Below are positions 9,613 through 19,208 of a stretch of DNA of 64,000 bases, piece by piece. The number at the start of each line of letters is the position of its first letter. Positions within the stretch are counted from its first letter, which is position 1. Source of the stretch: an uncultured Candidatus Poseidoniales archaeon (GTDB taxonomy: Archaea > Thermoplasmatota > Poseidoniia > Poseidoniales > Poseidoniaceae); contig CAJJCP010000022.1 in the NCBI GenBank assembly GCA_905182715.1, forward strand, positions 1-64,000. The letters run 5' to 3'. Both the position numbers and the translations under genes were made by a program. The notes under the pieces were generated by a model. That model was not told the DNA's origin, did not search any database, and saw only the letters and a program-made list of their open reading frames with translations.

Positions 9613-11097
9613 TCAAAGGATTGGTTGGTTTCGCAACCATTCCAAATCAGAGATGTAGAGTTGCCGGATATCGTCAAGCCCAAGAACCAACATTGCCAAT
9701 CGTTCAAGTCCCATCCCCCAAGCAAGAACTGGAGTTGAAATTCCGAGCGGTTCGGTGACCTCAGGTCGGAATATTCCGGCTCCACCCAACTCAAGCCACT
9801 TACCTCGCCATTTGACTTCGATCTCAAGGCTCGGTTCTGTGTAAGGGAAATATGCAGGACGAACTCGAACTTCAGGGTAGCCCATCTTAGCGTAGAACGT
9901 TTTGAGGGTTGTAACAAGCATTTGCAGGTTTGCTCCTTCCTCCATAATGATGCCTTCGATTTGATGGAATTCAGGCAAGTGTGTACGGTCAATTGCTTCT
10001 TTTCTAAACACACGGTCAACTGAAAATACTCGACAAGCATCTTTCGGATTTGCTGCAAGATATTGAATCGTATTGACCGTTGTATGTGTTCTCAACAAAG
10101 CTTTCTCGGAAGTTTCAGCGGAAAACTTCCCGCCCCATCCTACGGAGCCAGTTTCTCCACCGTGTTCGTGAATTGCACCCCATGCATCGGTGAGGTGCTT
10201 TGGTAGTTCGATTGATTTTGGGTCCTCAAGGTAGAATGTGTCTTGCATTTCCCGAGCAGGATGGTCTTGTGGAATAAATAATGCATCCATATTCCATCCA
10301 GCGGTCTGAACATAATCATCAACTAACTCTGAAAATCCCATCTCTAAGAAGATACTTCGAACTCGTTCAATCAGCGCCTGCATTGGATGGCTTCGACCAG
10401 TTCGAGGTGTAGCAGACTCGAGCGTTACATCGAAGGGTCGGTAGTCTGCATCTTTCCAAGCATCTGATTGAAGTAACTCAGTCGTGATTTCACTGATGGA
10501 TTGTTTCTCAACTAACGCTTCACTTTTGACGGATTGGCCTTGAGGTGTAATGGACCAAGTGCGGGTGGTTGAAATCACCGACTCAATCAATCCGCGTCGA
10601 GTTTTGAAATGTTCCATGAGGTCACCATCGAGTGCTTCTGAGGGTGCCGGTAAAGAATGGATGAATGCTGTACGTGCTTCGATAGCCGTGTCGACATCAG
10701 AAGGGGTTGCAGCAACAAAAACTCCGCCTTCAAGTTGAACGCCGAGTCGCTTTAACAGTCCGACGCCAGGTCCTGCCTCATGGCGTTCAAATTGCGATTG
10801 CAAGTCCGCCATACTCGGCGTATCGGAATCTGAAATCCATTTCCAAATTCGAGCCTCAAGAAGTCCATTGTCCTTCGCTTTCTGCCCTTCTTCGGCAAGA
10901 CGAACAATGGCTGAACTGGTTTCGGTTGTTGAGACAAATCCCGAATTACTGAGTCCGTGTCCTGCACCGGCAGCAACTGCTTGGTCTACCCACTCGCAGG
11001 CGCTGAGGATTTCAGCAAGTGTCCAATCATGTCCACTTTTCCCCTGCATGACGCGTAACATTCTACGCTCAGGGTTGAGCAAAGCGTCTGCGTCCAT
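9613..11097 (-). CDS. pheS: Phenylalanine-tRNA ligase alpha subunit
   Basis: Class II motifs: HPMQALIERVRSIFLEMGF, FRKEAIDRTHLPEFHQIEG, YFPYTEPSLEIEVKW, GMGLERLAML; archaeal-type N-terminal extension. Confidence 0.95.
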   Translation of the reverse strand: MDADALLNPERRMLRVMQGKSGHDWTLAEILSACEWVDQAVAAGAGHGLSNSGFVSTTETSSAIVRLAEEGQKAKDNGLLEARIWKWISDSDTPSMADLQSQFERHEAGPGVGLLKRLGVQLEGGVFVAATPSDVDTAIEARTAFIHSLPAPSEALDGDLMEHFKTRRGLIESVISTTRTWSITPQGQSVKSEALVEKQSISEITTELLQSDAWKDADYRPFDVTLESATPRTGRSHPMQALIERVRSIFLEMGFSELVDDYVQTAGWNMDALFIPQDHPAREMQDTFYLEDPKSIELPKHLTDAWGAIHEHGGETGSVGWGGKFSAETSEKALLRTHTTVNTIQYLAANPKDACRVFSVDRVFRKEAIDRTHLPEFHQIEGIIMEEGANLQMLVTTLKTFYAKMGYPEVRVRPAYFPYTEPSLEIEVKWRGKWLELGGAGIFRPEVTEPLGISTPVLAWGMGLERLAMLVLGLDDIRQLYISDLEWLRNQPIL

Positions 11098-11183
11098 GTT
11101 GGTTCGTAATGTTTCATGCCCTTCAATTCTATGGAGTGGAACAGTCCATACGAGGCTTTTTCCTGACTTCTTCGATTTGCCAG

Positions 11184-11558
11184 TTATTCTTCTTCATCCC
11201 AGAGGAGAATTGAACAGCCAGGGCATGTATATTCAAGTGGACGATCTGTTTCTAGAGATTCTAAATGTCCACAGGGCCCGCAAAGCACCGTACATTTTTT
11301 CGGCTCATCTAATGTTACATCAACGCGGTACATGACTCGTCCAGCATCGGGGAGTTGGGTTGATTCAGGAGCCCAGTTTGCAATTTCTTCCGGTGATAAG
11401 CCTTGATCTGATTTCATCGACATTCCGATTAAAAAAAGTACGACTCCACTCAAACCGATTGTTCCTGCCAGTGAATAGATGCCTGCAACGCTAAAGAAGG
11501 CGCCAGCAGGTATACAAATCATACTCGCAATGAGAAAGTTTTCACGAACATTTCGCAT
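11184..11558 (-). CDS. membrane protein with C-terminal zinc-ribbon-like motif
   Basis: Two TM segments, then CTVLCGPCGHLESLETDRPLEYTCPGCS. Confidence 0.65.
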   Translation of the reverse strand: MRNVRENFLIASMICIPAGAFFSVAGIYSLAGTIGLSGVVLFLIGMSMKSDQGLSPEEIANWAPESTQLPDAGRVMYRVDVTLDEPKKCTVLCGPCGHLESLETDRPLEYTCPGCSILLWDEEE

Positions 11559-11567
11559 GATAAGACC

Positions 11568-12962
11568 TCATTGAAGCGCGTGAGCTAAGGCCTCGGCAAC
11601 GCGAGGTACATGACCTAAAGGAACAGCACATAGTCCGATACGAACGCCACCTGTAAGAGGGACGAGGAAGACATTCTGTTGAGCGCATTTTTCAGCAATT
11701 GCTTCTGGATCATCATGTTCGAGCCAAGCAAAAAACCCATCATGTGTTGGATTGATTGGAACGTTGAGTTTTTCACAACACTCTTTGAAGAGGTCCCTAC
11801 GGGTCACAAGTAGAGACTTCAATCGGTCTCGTTCTTTGCCCCAAGCATCTCCGCCTTCGGAAGATGAATGCATTTCACTGATGGTGTACTGTGCAATTCT
11901 TGGTGCGGCGGACCAAGTTTGTCGACCAGTGACTCCCATCACGGTTCCAATCTTTTCAACGACTTCAGCATCAGGGTGAATACTCACTAAAGCGCCGGTG
12001 CGCAATCCATAGATTGTATGAGATTTCGAGAGTGAAACAGCGAATGTAATCAGTAAGTTTTCGGTCCAAGGCCAGCCTTGTTCAATCGTTTCACGAATTG
12101 TTTGTCCCCACCCATGTGGCTCCTCTGCATACAAGTGATATGCAGAATCAATCAGCAAGGTATGCCCGACGTGCTCGTTTGTAGAGGCACTTTCCATGAC
12201 CGCTTCTAAAAAGGCCATACGCCCTTCTGGAGTCAACGAGAGTCCAGTCGGATTGTGCGCAGGATCGTTTAGCCAAATCATCACCTTATCCTGTGATGAA
12301 CAAAGTGAGGCGAGTTTGTTTCGAAATCCTTCAATGTCGACAAATGGATTCAATTTACTTGGCGTCGATGGCAAGAGTGGATACGTTTCGATACCAAGGT
12401 CACAACCCGATAAGAAGCCTTTGAATGGACCCCAATGCCGGTCGCGGAGCAATACTTTCTCTCCTCTATTGGCGAAATTTTCTGCAGCAAGGTACAGTGC
12501 ACCAGAGCCACCAGGAGTTGCTGTAGCCGTCATCGAAATTCCGAGTTCGTCGAGGGGCTCTCGATGCTCTCCAAGCGCTAATGTTTTGGCCAAATCAAGA
12601 AATGCAGGGAGTCCTTTCAACGGCGCATAAGCGGCGATTTCAACCGGAGGGGCGACTCGAATCGCTTCATCAACAACTTGGTTTATCGCAAGAGAACCAT
12701 CGTCTTCGAGTAAAGCACCGATTGTTCCATTGACTGCATCAATGCCTTCAGCGACTGCTTTTTGATAACGTCCCCACCATCCAAAAATGGTATCGTTCCC
12801 TACCTTGGTCCGTGCATAGGAGTTGAGCAATCCATCACCAGCATCAGGGTTCATGCCTCTCCGAATACGGCACTGTTCTTTGACTTGTCTCTTCGATTCG
12901 TTCATCTTACAGAGACTTTGAATCATAGAATCTCCTTGTATTCTATCCGTTTCATTCATCAA
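11568..12962 (-). CDS. Aromatic/aspartate-type class I aminotransferase (start probably internal)
   Basis: ATPGGSGALYLAAEN, WLNDPAHNPTGLSLT, LLIDSAYHLYAEEP, AVSLSKSHTIYGLRTGAL. Likely start at MNPDAGDGLLN. Confidence 0.85.
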   Translation of the reverse strand: MMNETDRIQGDSMIQSLCKMNESKRQVKEQCRIRRGMNPDAGDGLLNSYARTKVGNDTIFGWWGRYQKAVAEGIDAVNGTIGALLEDDGSLAINQVVDEAIRVAPPVEIAAYAPLKGLPAFLDLAKTLALGEHREPLDELGISMTATATPGGSGALYLAAENFANRGEKVLLRDRHWGPFKGFLSGCDLGIETYPLLPSTPSKLNPFVDIEGFRNKLASLCSSQDKVMIWLNDPAHNPTGLSLTPEGRMAFLEAVMESASTNEHVGHTLLIDSAYHLYAEEPHGWGQTIRETIEQGWPWTENLLITFAVSLSKSHTIYGLRTGALVSIHPDAEVVEKIGTVMGVTGRQTWSAAPRIAQYTISEMHSSSEGGDAWGKERDRLKSLLVTRRDLFKECCEKLNVPINPTHDGFFAWLEHDDPEAIAEKCAQQNVFLVPLTGGVRIGLCAVPLGHVPRVAEALAHALQ

Positions 12963-12987
12963 GGGTAAGTGTGTGGGACAGTTCGTC

Positions 12988-13060
12988 GCCTGTGTAGCAT
13001 AGCTGGTAGTGCATCGGATTTGTAATCCGAAGGCCGGGGGTTCGAGTCCCTCCGCAGGCT
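12988..13060 (+). tRNA. tRNA-Thr (anticodon TGT), CCA not encoded
   Basis: Acceptor GCCTGTG/CGCAGGC, anticodon arm TCGGA-TTTGTAA-TCCGA, T-loop GGTTCGAGTCC. Confidence 0.93.
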
Positions 13061-13245
13061 CCTTATCATTCGCTTTGAGCGAGAACTGATTAGAACTCCC
13101 AAGTTGATGGATTCTTATGCTTTCCTTTTATTCTCATCCAAGTTCGAGATTTAGCACAAACTGAATGACTGACATGATGTCTTGGGATGAGTTGACTTCA
13201 GTGGATGAATCAATTTTTTATACCAACTGCAGGTGAGTCAAGGGT

Positions 13246-14004
13246 ATGTGGAGAGCCGGTTCAGTGTTGGTTCTTCTACTCTGTTCATCCAGCCTTGTTG
13301 GCTGCTTAGCGCAAAGTGAAAATGAAACGAATTTCGAACTCATCGTCGAAGCAAGCGCAATGAACGGAACGGTCGTTGAGTCGTACTCCGAGGGTGAACA
13401 AGTGTCTTGGTCAAACGTGAGCATTGATTTTGATTTCTCAAAGACAATCAGCAAGAATAGTTTGGTGACTTTCGGTATTGATCTTTTGGATGGGAGCGCC
13501 CCTGTCACAACAGATGCTTCAACAAGTTCGACCGTTTCAATCGAATTCTTTGAACATGGAATCTACAACATTACTGCCTATGCGATCGATGCTTCAAACT
13601 TGCAACTCAACACTTCACTTGACATTCAAATCGATTTGCGTATCGACTGGACTGAATCAAACACAAATGAACCTCAAACATTGATGTACAATCCGAACCC
13701 AGCCAATGGCGGTGTAAAACCACTGTTTGTGGTCATCAACTCAACCATTGAAAACCCAACACTTCTTGATGGAGTTGGGGTTGGTGGACGGTCTGTTGAA
13801 ATCTCTTGGAACATTGCTGATGAGTACAACGATGTCTGTCAGAGTAAAAGAAGTCAGGTGAATGATGGTGAATCGGTGACTTGGGACACTCTTCATTTCA
13901 GCACGTATCTTGCCCATGAATTAAGAATCAACTATGAAGATGGACAGGATTATATTTCCGTGCAGCAATCAGTTTCAATTTTCTATTCAGACGATAGTTC
14001 TTGA
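13246..14004 (+). CDS. secreted lipoprotein, PKD/beta-sandwich-like
   Basis: Signal peptide with lipobox MWRAGSVLVLLLCSSSLVGC; extracellular Asn/Ser/Thr-rich body. Confidence 0.7.
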   Translation: MWRAGSVLVLLLCSSSLVGCLAQSENETNFELIVEASAMNGTVVESYSEGEQVSWSNVSIDFDFSKTISKNSLVTFGIDLLDGSAPVTTDASTSSTVSIEFFEHGIYNITAYAIDASNLQLNTSLDIQIDLRIDWTESNTNEPQTLMYNPNPANGGVKPLFVVINSTIENPTLLDGVGVGGRSVEISWNIADEYNDVCQSKRSQVNDGESVTWDTLHFSTYLAHELRINYEDGQDYISVQQSVSIFYSDDSS

Positions 14005-14156
14005 ACAGAATTCTGCGATTCTGTTCATCCCGTCTAAGCCTCAGCATTGTGCCTTTGATTTCAGTACAGATTACACATACAGTTCGCCCAGAACCGTTGT
14101 TGGTGATTGAGTACCGTAAAGCGAATCCTCAAAGTCAAGAGTTCAGTGGGTTGGCC

Positions 14157-15035
14157 ATGGTGGCCCAACGATTAGATGGTAAAGCCTGCGCTGCGGAAGT
14201 CGAAGAGGAACTCCTTCTCCGAATTGCAGCATGTAAAGAAAAGGGCATCAAACCTCATTTGGCTGTTGTCATTGTAGGTGATGACCCTGCAAGTCATGTC
14301 TATGTTGGTTCTAAAGTTCGAGCATGTGAACGTCTTGGCATCCAAAGTACACACATTGAATTGGCTGCTGATTCGACAGAAGAACAGGTTCGTGATGCAA
14401 TTCTCTCCCTCAATGAGCAAGCAGGTCTTCATGGAATCCTTGTTCAATCTCCACTGCCGAATCACATGAATGAAGAAGCATTGACTGATTTGATTGATCC
14501 TGTCAAAGATGTCGATGGTTTCCATCCACAGAACCTTGGACGATTGGTTCAAGGGCGTTTGGATGGAATGTTACCGTGCACGCCAAGCGGTGTCATGCGC
14601 ATGTTATCTTGGGCAGGGATCGAGACTGAAGGGAAAACAGCCGTCATTCTCGGCCGTTCTCGCATTGTTGGTATGCCACAATCGCTCTTACTCGGTGCTA
14701 AAGGTGTTGATTCTACGGTTACTGTAGCTCATTCACGTACCCAAAATACCGCTGAATTGTGCGCAAGTGCAGATATTGTCATCGCTGCTGTTGGACGCCC
14801 CGAAATGGTGACTGCAGATTGGATTAAAGATGGCGCAGTAGTTGTCGATGTTGGAATCAATCGAGTAGATGACACCAGTCGTGAACGTGGTTGGCGCCTT
14901 GCTGGCGATGTCCATCCCGATGTTGCAAACAAAGCCTCCTGGCTTTCTCCAGTCCCTGGTGGCGTAGGTCCAATGACAATTGCCATGCTGATGGAGAATA
15001 CTGTTCGAGCCGCAGAACAATCTTATATCGCTTAA
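14157..15035 (+). CDS. folD: Methylenetetrahydrofolate dehydrogenase/cyclohydrolase
   Basis: VGDDPASHVYVGSKVRACERLGI, GILVQSPLPNHM, DVDGFHPQNLGRL, PVPGGVGPMTIAMLMENT. Start moved to 14157 because family homology begins at MVAQRLDGK. Confidence 0.95.
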   Translation: MVAQRLDGKACAAEVEEELLLRIAACKEKGIKPHLAVVIVGDDPASHVYVGSKVRACERLGIQSTHIELAADSTEEQVRDAILSLNEQAGLHGILVQSPLPNHMNEEALTDLIDPVKDVDGFHPQNLGRLVQGRLDGMLPCTPSGVMRMLSWAGIETEGKTAVILGRSRIVGMPQSLLLGAKGVDSTVTVAHSRTQNTAELCASADIVIAAVGRPEMVTADWIKDGAVVVDVGINRVDDTSRERGWRLAGDVHPDVANKASWLSPVPGGVGPMTIAMLMENTVRAAEQSYIA

Positions 15036-15073
15036 CAACCCTCATAGGTTGGTGACTTTTAGGCTCAATCGTC

Positions 15074-15874
15074 ATGGACCCAAAAGCACCAAGAATCGCT
15101 ACGGCGACCCTCATTTTGGGAATGGTTACCTGGGTTTTGTCTCTGGTAAGTGTTGTTCTCAAACTTGGCTTTTCCAATGGCTTTGGAAATGAAGAGATCA
15201 TACTTCTTATCATCGGTGGTCTACTTTTCGCCACTTCTTTTTGGGCTTCTCGGGAGCGAACCGAAATTCTAATGATTGAATCCATGACGGTCGAAGAGCA
15301 ATTTGCAGCAATGGAAACAATGCCAAGCACAACCATTTCATCTACCACGGAAGTCGACCAATTCGGGTTTGAAACAAAACCTCCAGTCAGTACGGAGACG
15401 CAAGGTATTGTCGCCTCGATTTTAGGGACAACTGCAAGTGTAAACCCCGAAGATGTCAGCACAGCAATGGCTGCCTTATCATCAGGTGATTCGGGGAATA
15501 TCGGGGCTGAATCGGTCCGGAACAATCCTGCACCACATGCGCATACTGAACAATTCCGTGAAGTGTTCAAGTCTTCAAGCACCACTCAAGATGGTTTTGA
15601 AAGAATGAAGGTTGAAAATATCCCCTTACCTGGCGAAAAGGAAGTTCGTTCAACACCTGATTTACCATGGCTAACCCCCGCGCACGATTTCCAAACGTCC
15701 GGCGCTGCTCACGTCCCCTTACCTGGTGCGCCTCAACCGACACCAGATGTCGAGCCGACTCAAATGGTCGTGCCTGGAATGCCCGATCTTGATGATTTAT
15801 TTACCGACGACAACCAACAGACCATGGATAAACCCAAAACTCAAGAACTACCAAACCTTGACGATTTGTTCTGA
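15074..15874 (+). CDS. membrane-anchored protein with duplicated C-terminal LDDLF motif
   Basis: Two N-terminal TM segments, long disordered Pro/Thr-rich region, MPDLDDLF and C-terminal PNLDDLF. Confidence 0.7.
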   Translation: MDPKAPRIATATLILGMVTWVLSLVSVVLKLGFSNGFGNEEIILLIIGGLLFATSFWASRERTEILMIESMTVEEQFAAMETMPSTTISSTTEVDQFGFETKPPVSTETQGIVASILGTTASVNPEDVSTAMAALSSGDSGNIGAESVRNNPAPHAHTEQFREVFKSSSTTQDGFERMKVENIPLPGEKEVRSTPDLPWLTPAHDFQTSGAAHVPLPGAPQPTPDVEPTQMVVPGMPDLDDLFTDDNQQTMDKPKTQELPNLDDLF

Positions 15875-15906
15875 TATATTTCCATACTTCCATAGAGGTT
15901 GGACTC

Positions 15907-16833
15907 TTGGCTCAACACATGTGGACTGAGAAGTTTGACCTTCATAGCCATTCCACAAACAGTGATGGCCAGCACGCGGTTGAAGACGTTGCACGCATGA
16001 TGTCGGAATCGAATGTTCGTTATTGGTCCCTCACCGACCACGACACGATCTCTGGATGGGGTGCTGCCCAAACTGCTGCAGAAGCAAACGAGATGGTCTT
16101 TATTCCGGGTGTTGAAATCACTTGTATGCCAGGATTACCTGCGGACCCCTCCATTCTTGAACTCCGAAATCAACAACGAGCTTCAGACTCGTGGCATCTG
16201 TTAGCCTATTTCCCTTCAATGAAATTTCAAAGTGCGCATCACCTCGACTTTCAAGCATGGCTGGCGCCTTTAGGGGAAGGAAGAGTTCCTCGTATGCTCA
16301 CCATGATTGAGAAACTGGGCGAACTTGGAATGCCAGTCGATTTCAATGCTGTTGTCGCACGTGCTGGTGACTCAGTTGGCCGGCCGCACTTAGCAGATGA
16401 GATGATGGCTTTGGGTTATATCGAAACACGACAAGAAGCGTTTGATAAGTGGATTGGCGATGGTAAACCTGCTCATATATCCCGCCCCCAACCAAGTATT
16501 GCTGAAGCCTGTGCAGCAGTTCATGCAGCCGGAGGTATTACCTCACTTGCCCATCCATTTTATTACTGCATTGATACGGTTGCTTTAGTTGCCTTTTGCC
16601 TTGAATTTGGCGTTGATGCGATTGAATGTTTTCACCGCAGTCACAGTGACGCTTACCGCTTCCAACTTTGGTCAGCAGCCAAAGGTTCAGGCCTTTCAGT
16701 GACTTGTGGTTCTGATTTTCATGGTACCCAGTACAACCAAACTCCAGGTCGTATGGCAGTCCCAACGATGACTCTGCCGGCTTCTCTCAAGAATTCGTTA
16801 TCGTCTCGGCCCGAGAGATTGCATCAATCATGA
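15907..16833 (+). CDS. PHP-domain phosphoesterase
   Basis: FDLHSHSTNSDGQH, WSLTDHDTISGW, GVEITC, SLAHPFYY, TCGSDFHG. Confidence 0.93.
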   Translation: MAQHMWTEKFDLHSHSTNSDGQHAVEDVARMMSESNVRYWSLTDHDTISGWGAAQTAAEANEMVFIPGVEITCMPGLPADPSILELRNQQRASDSWHLLAYFPSMKFQSAHHLDFQAWLAPLGEGRVPRMLTMIEKLGELGMPVDFNAVVARAGDSVGRPHLADEMMALGYIETRQEAFDKWIGDGKPAHISRPQPSIAEACAAVHAAGGITSLAHPFYYCIDTVALVAFCLEFGVDAIECFHRSHSDAYRFQLWSAAKGSGLSVTCGSDFHGTQYNQTPGRMAVPTMTLPASLKNSLSSRPERLHQS

Positions 16834-17632
16834 GAGCGACTTCAAACAAGATGACAACAGGCATCGCTACCAAAAAGAGCGAGAGTGGGTCGGGAGGCGA
16901 AAGGAATGCTCCCAGCAAAAATGCTGCAAACCAAATGTGCCTCCGATACGAGCGTACGGTCGAACGCCCGACAATTTCCATTCTCAAGACGAGTAAAGTC
17001 ACCAGCGGGGCTTGGAATCCAATGGCTGATGCAATGGCTAAATTCGCAATGAACCCAATGTAACTGGTAAGTCTCCATTCTGTTGCTAAACCAGCAGTTT
17101 GTGCATCCGTTGTCAAATATTCAAGGAGCATTGGGATGAGCCAATTCCATGCATAAGAGATTCCTCCTGCTAAAAGTAGAAGTGCAAAAAGTAAGGTAGT
17201 AACCAATGTTTTGTTTGGGCGAGGCGACTGAATCTTCAACTCAGTTAAGCGTTGTCGGAATGCTAAATTCTTACTTGCTTGCCAACTTCCTTCCGACAAG
17301 AACACCACCACCATGCACATCAAACCTACATGTGCGGCAAGACGAACTTGGAGCAAAATGAATTCAACAGGGGTGATGACAATTATTTCAACATCTTCTG
17401 GTAATCGAGTCGGGTCGATCAACCATGCAATGACATTCTTTGTCAGTGGAAATGTGGCTATGAAGCCCAGAGCAAAAATCACAGCAAGCATTTTGAATCT
17501 TTTTCGGAGATACAACTGCAATGAAGCAAGAATTTCCCCACCAGGTGAATCAAGCAGTTCATCAACTGCATTGACCAATCTTTCACCTTCTGCCATTGAT
17601 GTATGCACGAGGTGGACCCTCATAACACACAC
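16787..17632 (-). CDS. tatC: Sec-independent translocase TatC
   Basis: Multi-TM protein with LLGAFLSPPDPLSLFLVAMPVVILFEVALM, typical of TatC. Confidence 0.85.
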   Translation of the reverse strand: MCVMRVHLVHTSMAEGERLVNAVDELLDSPGGEILASLQLYLRKRFKMLAVIFALGFIATFPLTKNVIAWLIDPTRLPEDVEIIVITPVEFILLQVRLAAHVGLMCMVVVFLSEGSWQASKNLAFRQRLTELKIQSPRPNKTLVTTLLFALLLLAGGISYAWNWLIPMLLEYLTTDAQTAGLATEWRLTSYIGFIANLAIASAIGFQAPLVTLLVLRMEIVGRSTVRSYRRHIWFAAFLLGAFLSPPDPLSLFLVAMPVVILFEVALMIDAISRAETITNS

Positions 17633-17644
17633 TCATGGGTCATG

Positions 17645-17956
17645 TCATTCTTGTTCCCAAAGGTGGGAAGGTGTAGAATCGTAGAACTTGCGTTGATACT
17701 TTTTCAATCGGCGAATACGGTTGATGACAAAGCCAGTCATCCATAGCGATGCCAATGACAAAAATATGGCCTGGCCCATCAGATCTTGATGATAATCATT
17801 CAAGACTCGGACTTGTATGACGTCGCCGGAATCTGCATCACTTGGGTTATGCATCATGATGTAGTGGAATACCATTGGTGAATCAATAACTAACTGAAGG
17901 GTGGTTTGGGGTTCAACGGTGTACGCTCTCACCAAGTGATCTGAGCCATCGCCCAA
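17645..17956 (-). CDS. small membrane protein
   Basis: 103 aa with TM segment AIFLSLASLWMTGFVINRI; overlaps the upstream PAP2 gene by 28 bp. Confidence 0.55.
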   Translation of the reverse strand: MGDGSDHLVRAYTVEPQTTLQLVIDSPMVFHYIMMHNPSDADSGDVIQVRVLNDYHQDLMGQAIFLSLASLWMTGFVINRIRRLKKYQRKFYDSTPSHLWEQE

Positions 17957-19155
17957 TCAATGGACCCATTCTCCATTATTGGCGGAGCAAGGTCGACCAT
18001 GATGACCACGACCTCCATTGTCAACGATTCATCGAGATTTGTCACGTTTGAATGAACTTGCATCCCTGGGTCAAACTTCTGAATAATTTCAAAGCGAGAA
18101 TCTTCAGGCCCCAGTTGGTATGAAATACGCTCATCAATCGTTTCGGTTTGAACTTGGACGGCCATGAGAATGGTCGTCAACATGAGTAAGGTGATGATGC
18201 CTTCAACAAGGATGTGTTGTCGGATTTTTCTCGTTGTGAATCCTTTGAAGAAACTCCCATGGTCGTTACGCAATCGCGGCTGGAGGTGGTGAATGAACAA
18301 TGCCCCAACTCCTCCGATGAGCATCCCCAATGGGATGTCGACAAACCAATGAATTCCAAGATACAAGATGGTGAAAATGAACAGTAATGTGTTGAGCAGG
18401 ACAAACATGTGGTATCGGTAGTGTCGCCATTCTTTGAGCGTTCCACCTGTCTCTCTAACGTGCAAGTAGTTCAACATAAGAATTCCAAAAGGAATGGCCA
18501 CATGGAGAGAAGGAACTGCATTGTCGAGTGGGTCATGGGTTGCATAAAATACACTGTACCAGCCTTCATGGTAAAGCAGTGATTCCATTCCTGGAATCCA
18601 CGATGAAGTCACTTCAACATTGAAAAACAGATAATAGGGTACAGCAAGAGCATAAATGAGTAAGTAATTCAAGGTGACTTTATCGGTCATGTCACGATCT
18701 CCAGAGTAGGCAAAGTACACTGTTGTGACATAAATCAAAAACAGGTAAATGAATAAATAATGGAAATTCAAAAAGGTGGTGAGTGTGTCATTGAGGAAGA
18801 ATTGTTGGACATGGTAGGTGAAATCCCCCTCGAGAGAGTAGACTGCTTCTGTCCAATGTCCAGTCTTGAGTTTGATTGGTTCATTCAATTTATCAGTGAT
18901 GGATTTCCATTTAATAATGACAACATAGCCCATCGCATGCAAGTAATAGCGTTGGTCATGAATGACTTGTAACCATTTCTTGAACGGTATTCGTACCGAT
19001 ACATCGTGGGTTGTAAAGAACCAGCAAATAATCGGAGTGAGTAGAAGAATGAGACCCATCATGATTTGGTATGGGTCCATATTCAAGGGGCAGTGGTGGT
19101 TCATATAAGGCATTATGATTGGACGAGGAGAAAGGCACTTCTCATCAGAACCCAA
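17929..19155 (-). CDS. PAP2-superfamily (Aur1/IPC synthase-like) membrane phosphatase/transferase
   Basis: PLDNAVPSLHVAIPFGI and LGIHWFVDIPLGMLIGGV motifs with multiple TM segments. Confidence 0.82.
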   Translation of the reverse strand: MGSDEKCLSPRPIIMPYMNHHCPLNMDPYQIMMGLILLLTPIICWFFTTHDVSVRIPFKKWLQVIHDQRYYLHAMGYVVIIKWKSITDKLNEPIKLKTGHWTEAVYSLEGDFTYHVQQFFLNDTLTTFLNFHYLFIYLFLIYVTTVYFAYSGDRDMTDKVTLNYLLIYALAVPYYLFFNVEVTSSWIPGMESLLYHEGWYSVFYATHDPLDNAVPSLHVAIPFGILMLNYLHVRETGGTLKEWRHYRYHMFVLLNTLLFIFTILYLGIHWFVDIPLGMLIGGVGALFIHHLQPRLRNDHGSFFKGFTTRKIRQHILVEGIITLLMLTTILMAVQVQTETIDERISYQLGPEDSRFEIIQKFDPGMQVHSNVTNLDESLTMEVVVIMVDLAPPIMENGSIDWAMAQITW

Positions 19156-19208
19156 TGACCCTCACATTTTGATGATAGGCCTTAGAAGGGAGTTCTACAC
19201 AGGGTAGT

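Noticed and set aside
9513-10058. 181-aa minus-strand ORF
   Set aside because: Alternate frame inside pheS.
14001-14156. N-terminal extension of FolD
   Set aside because: Sequence before MVAQRLDGK does not resemble FolD and overlaps the preceding lipoprotein stop region; start moved to 14157.
14857-15585. 242-aa minus-strand ORF
   Set aside because: Antisense to folD and the LDDLF-motif gene, which have clear coding signals; its translation has no recognisable family features.
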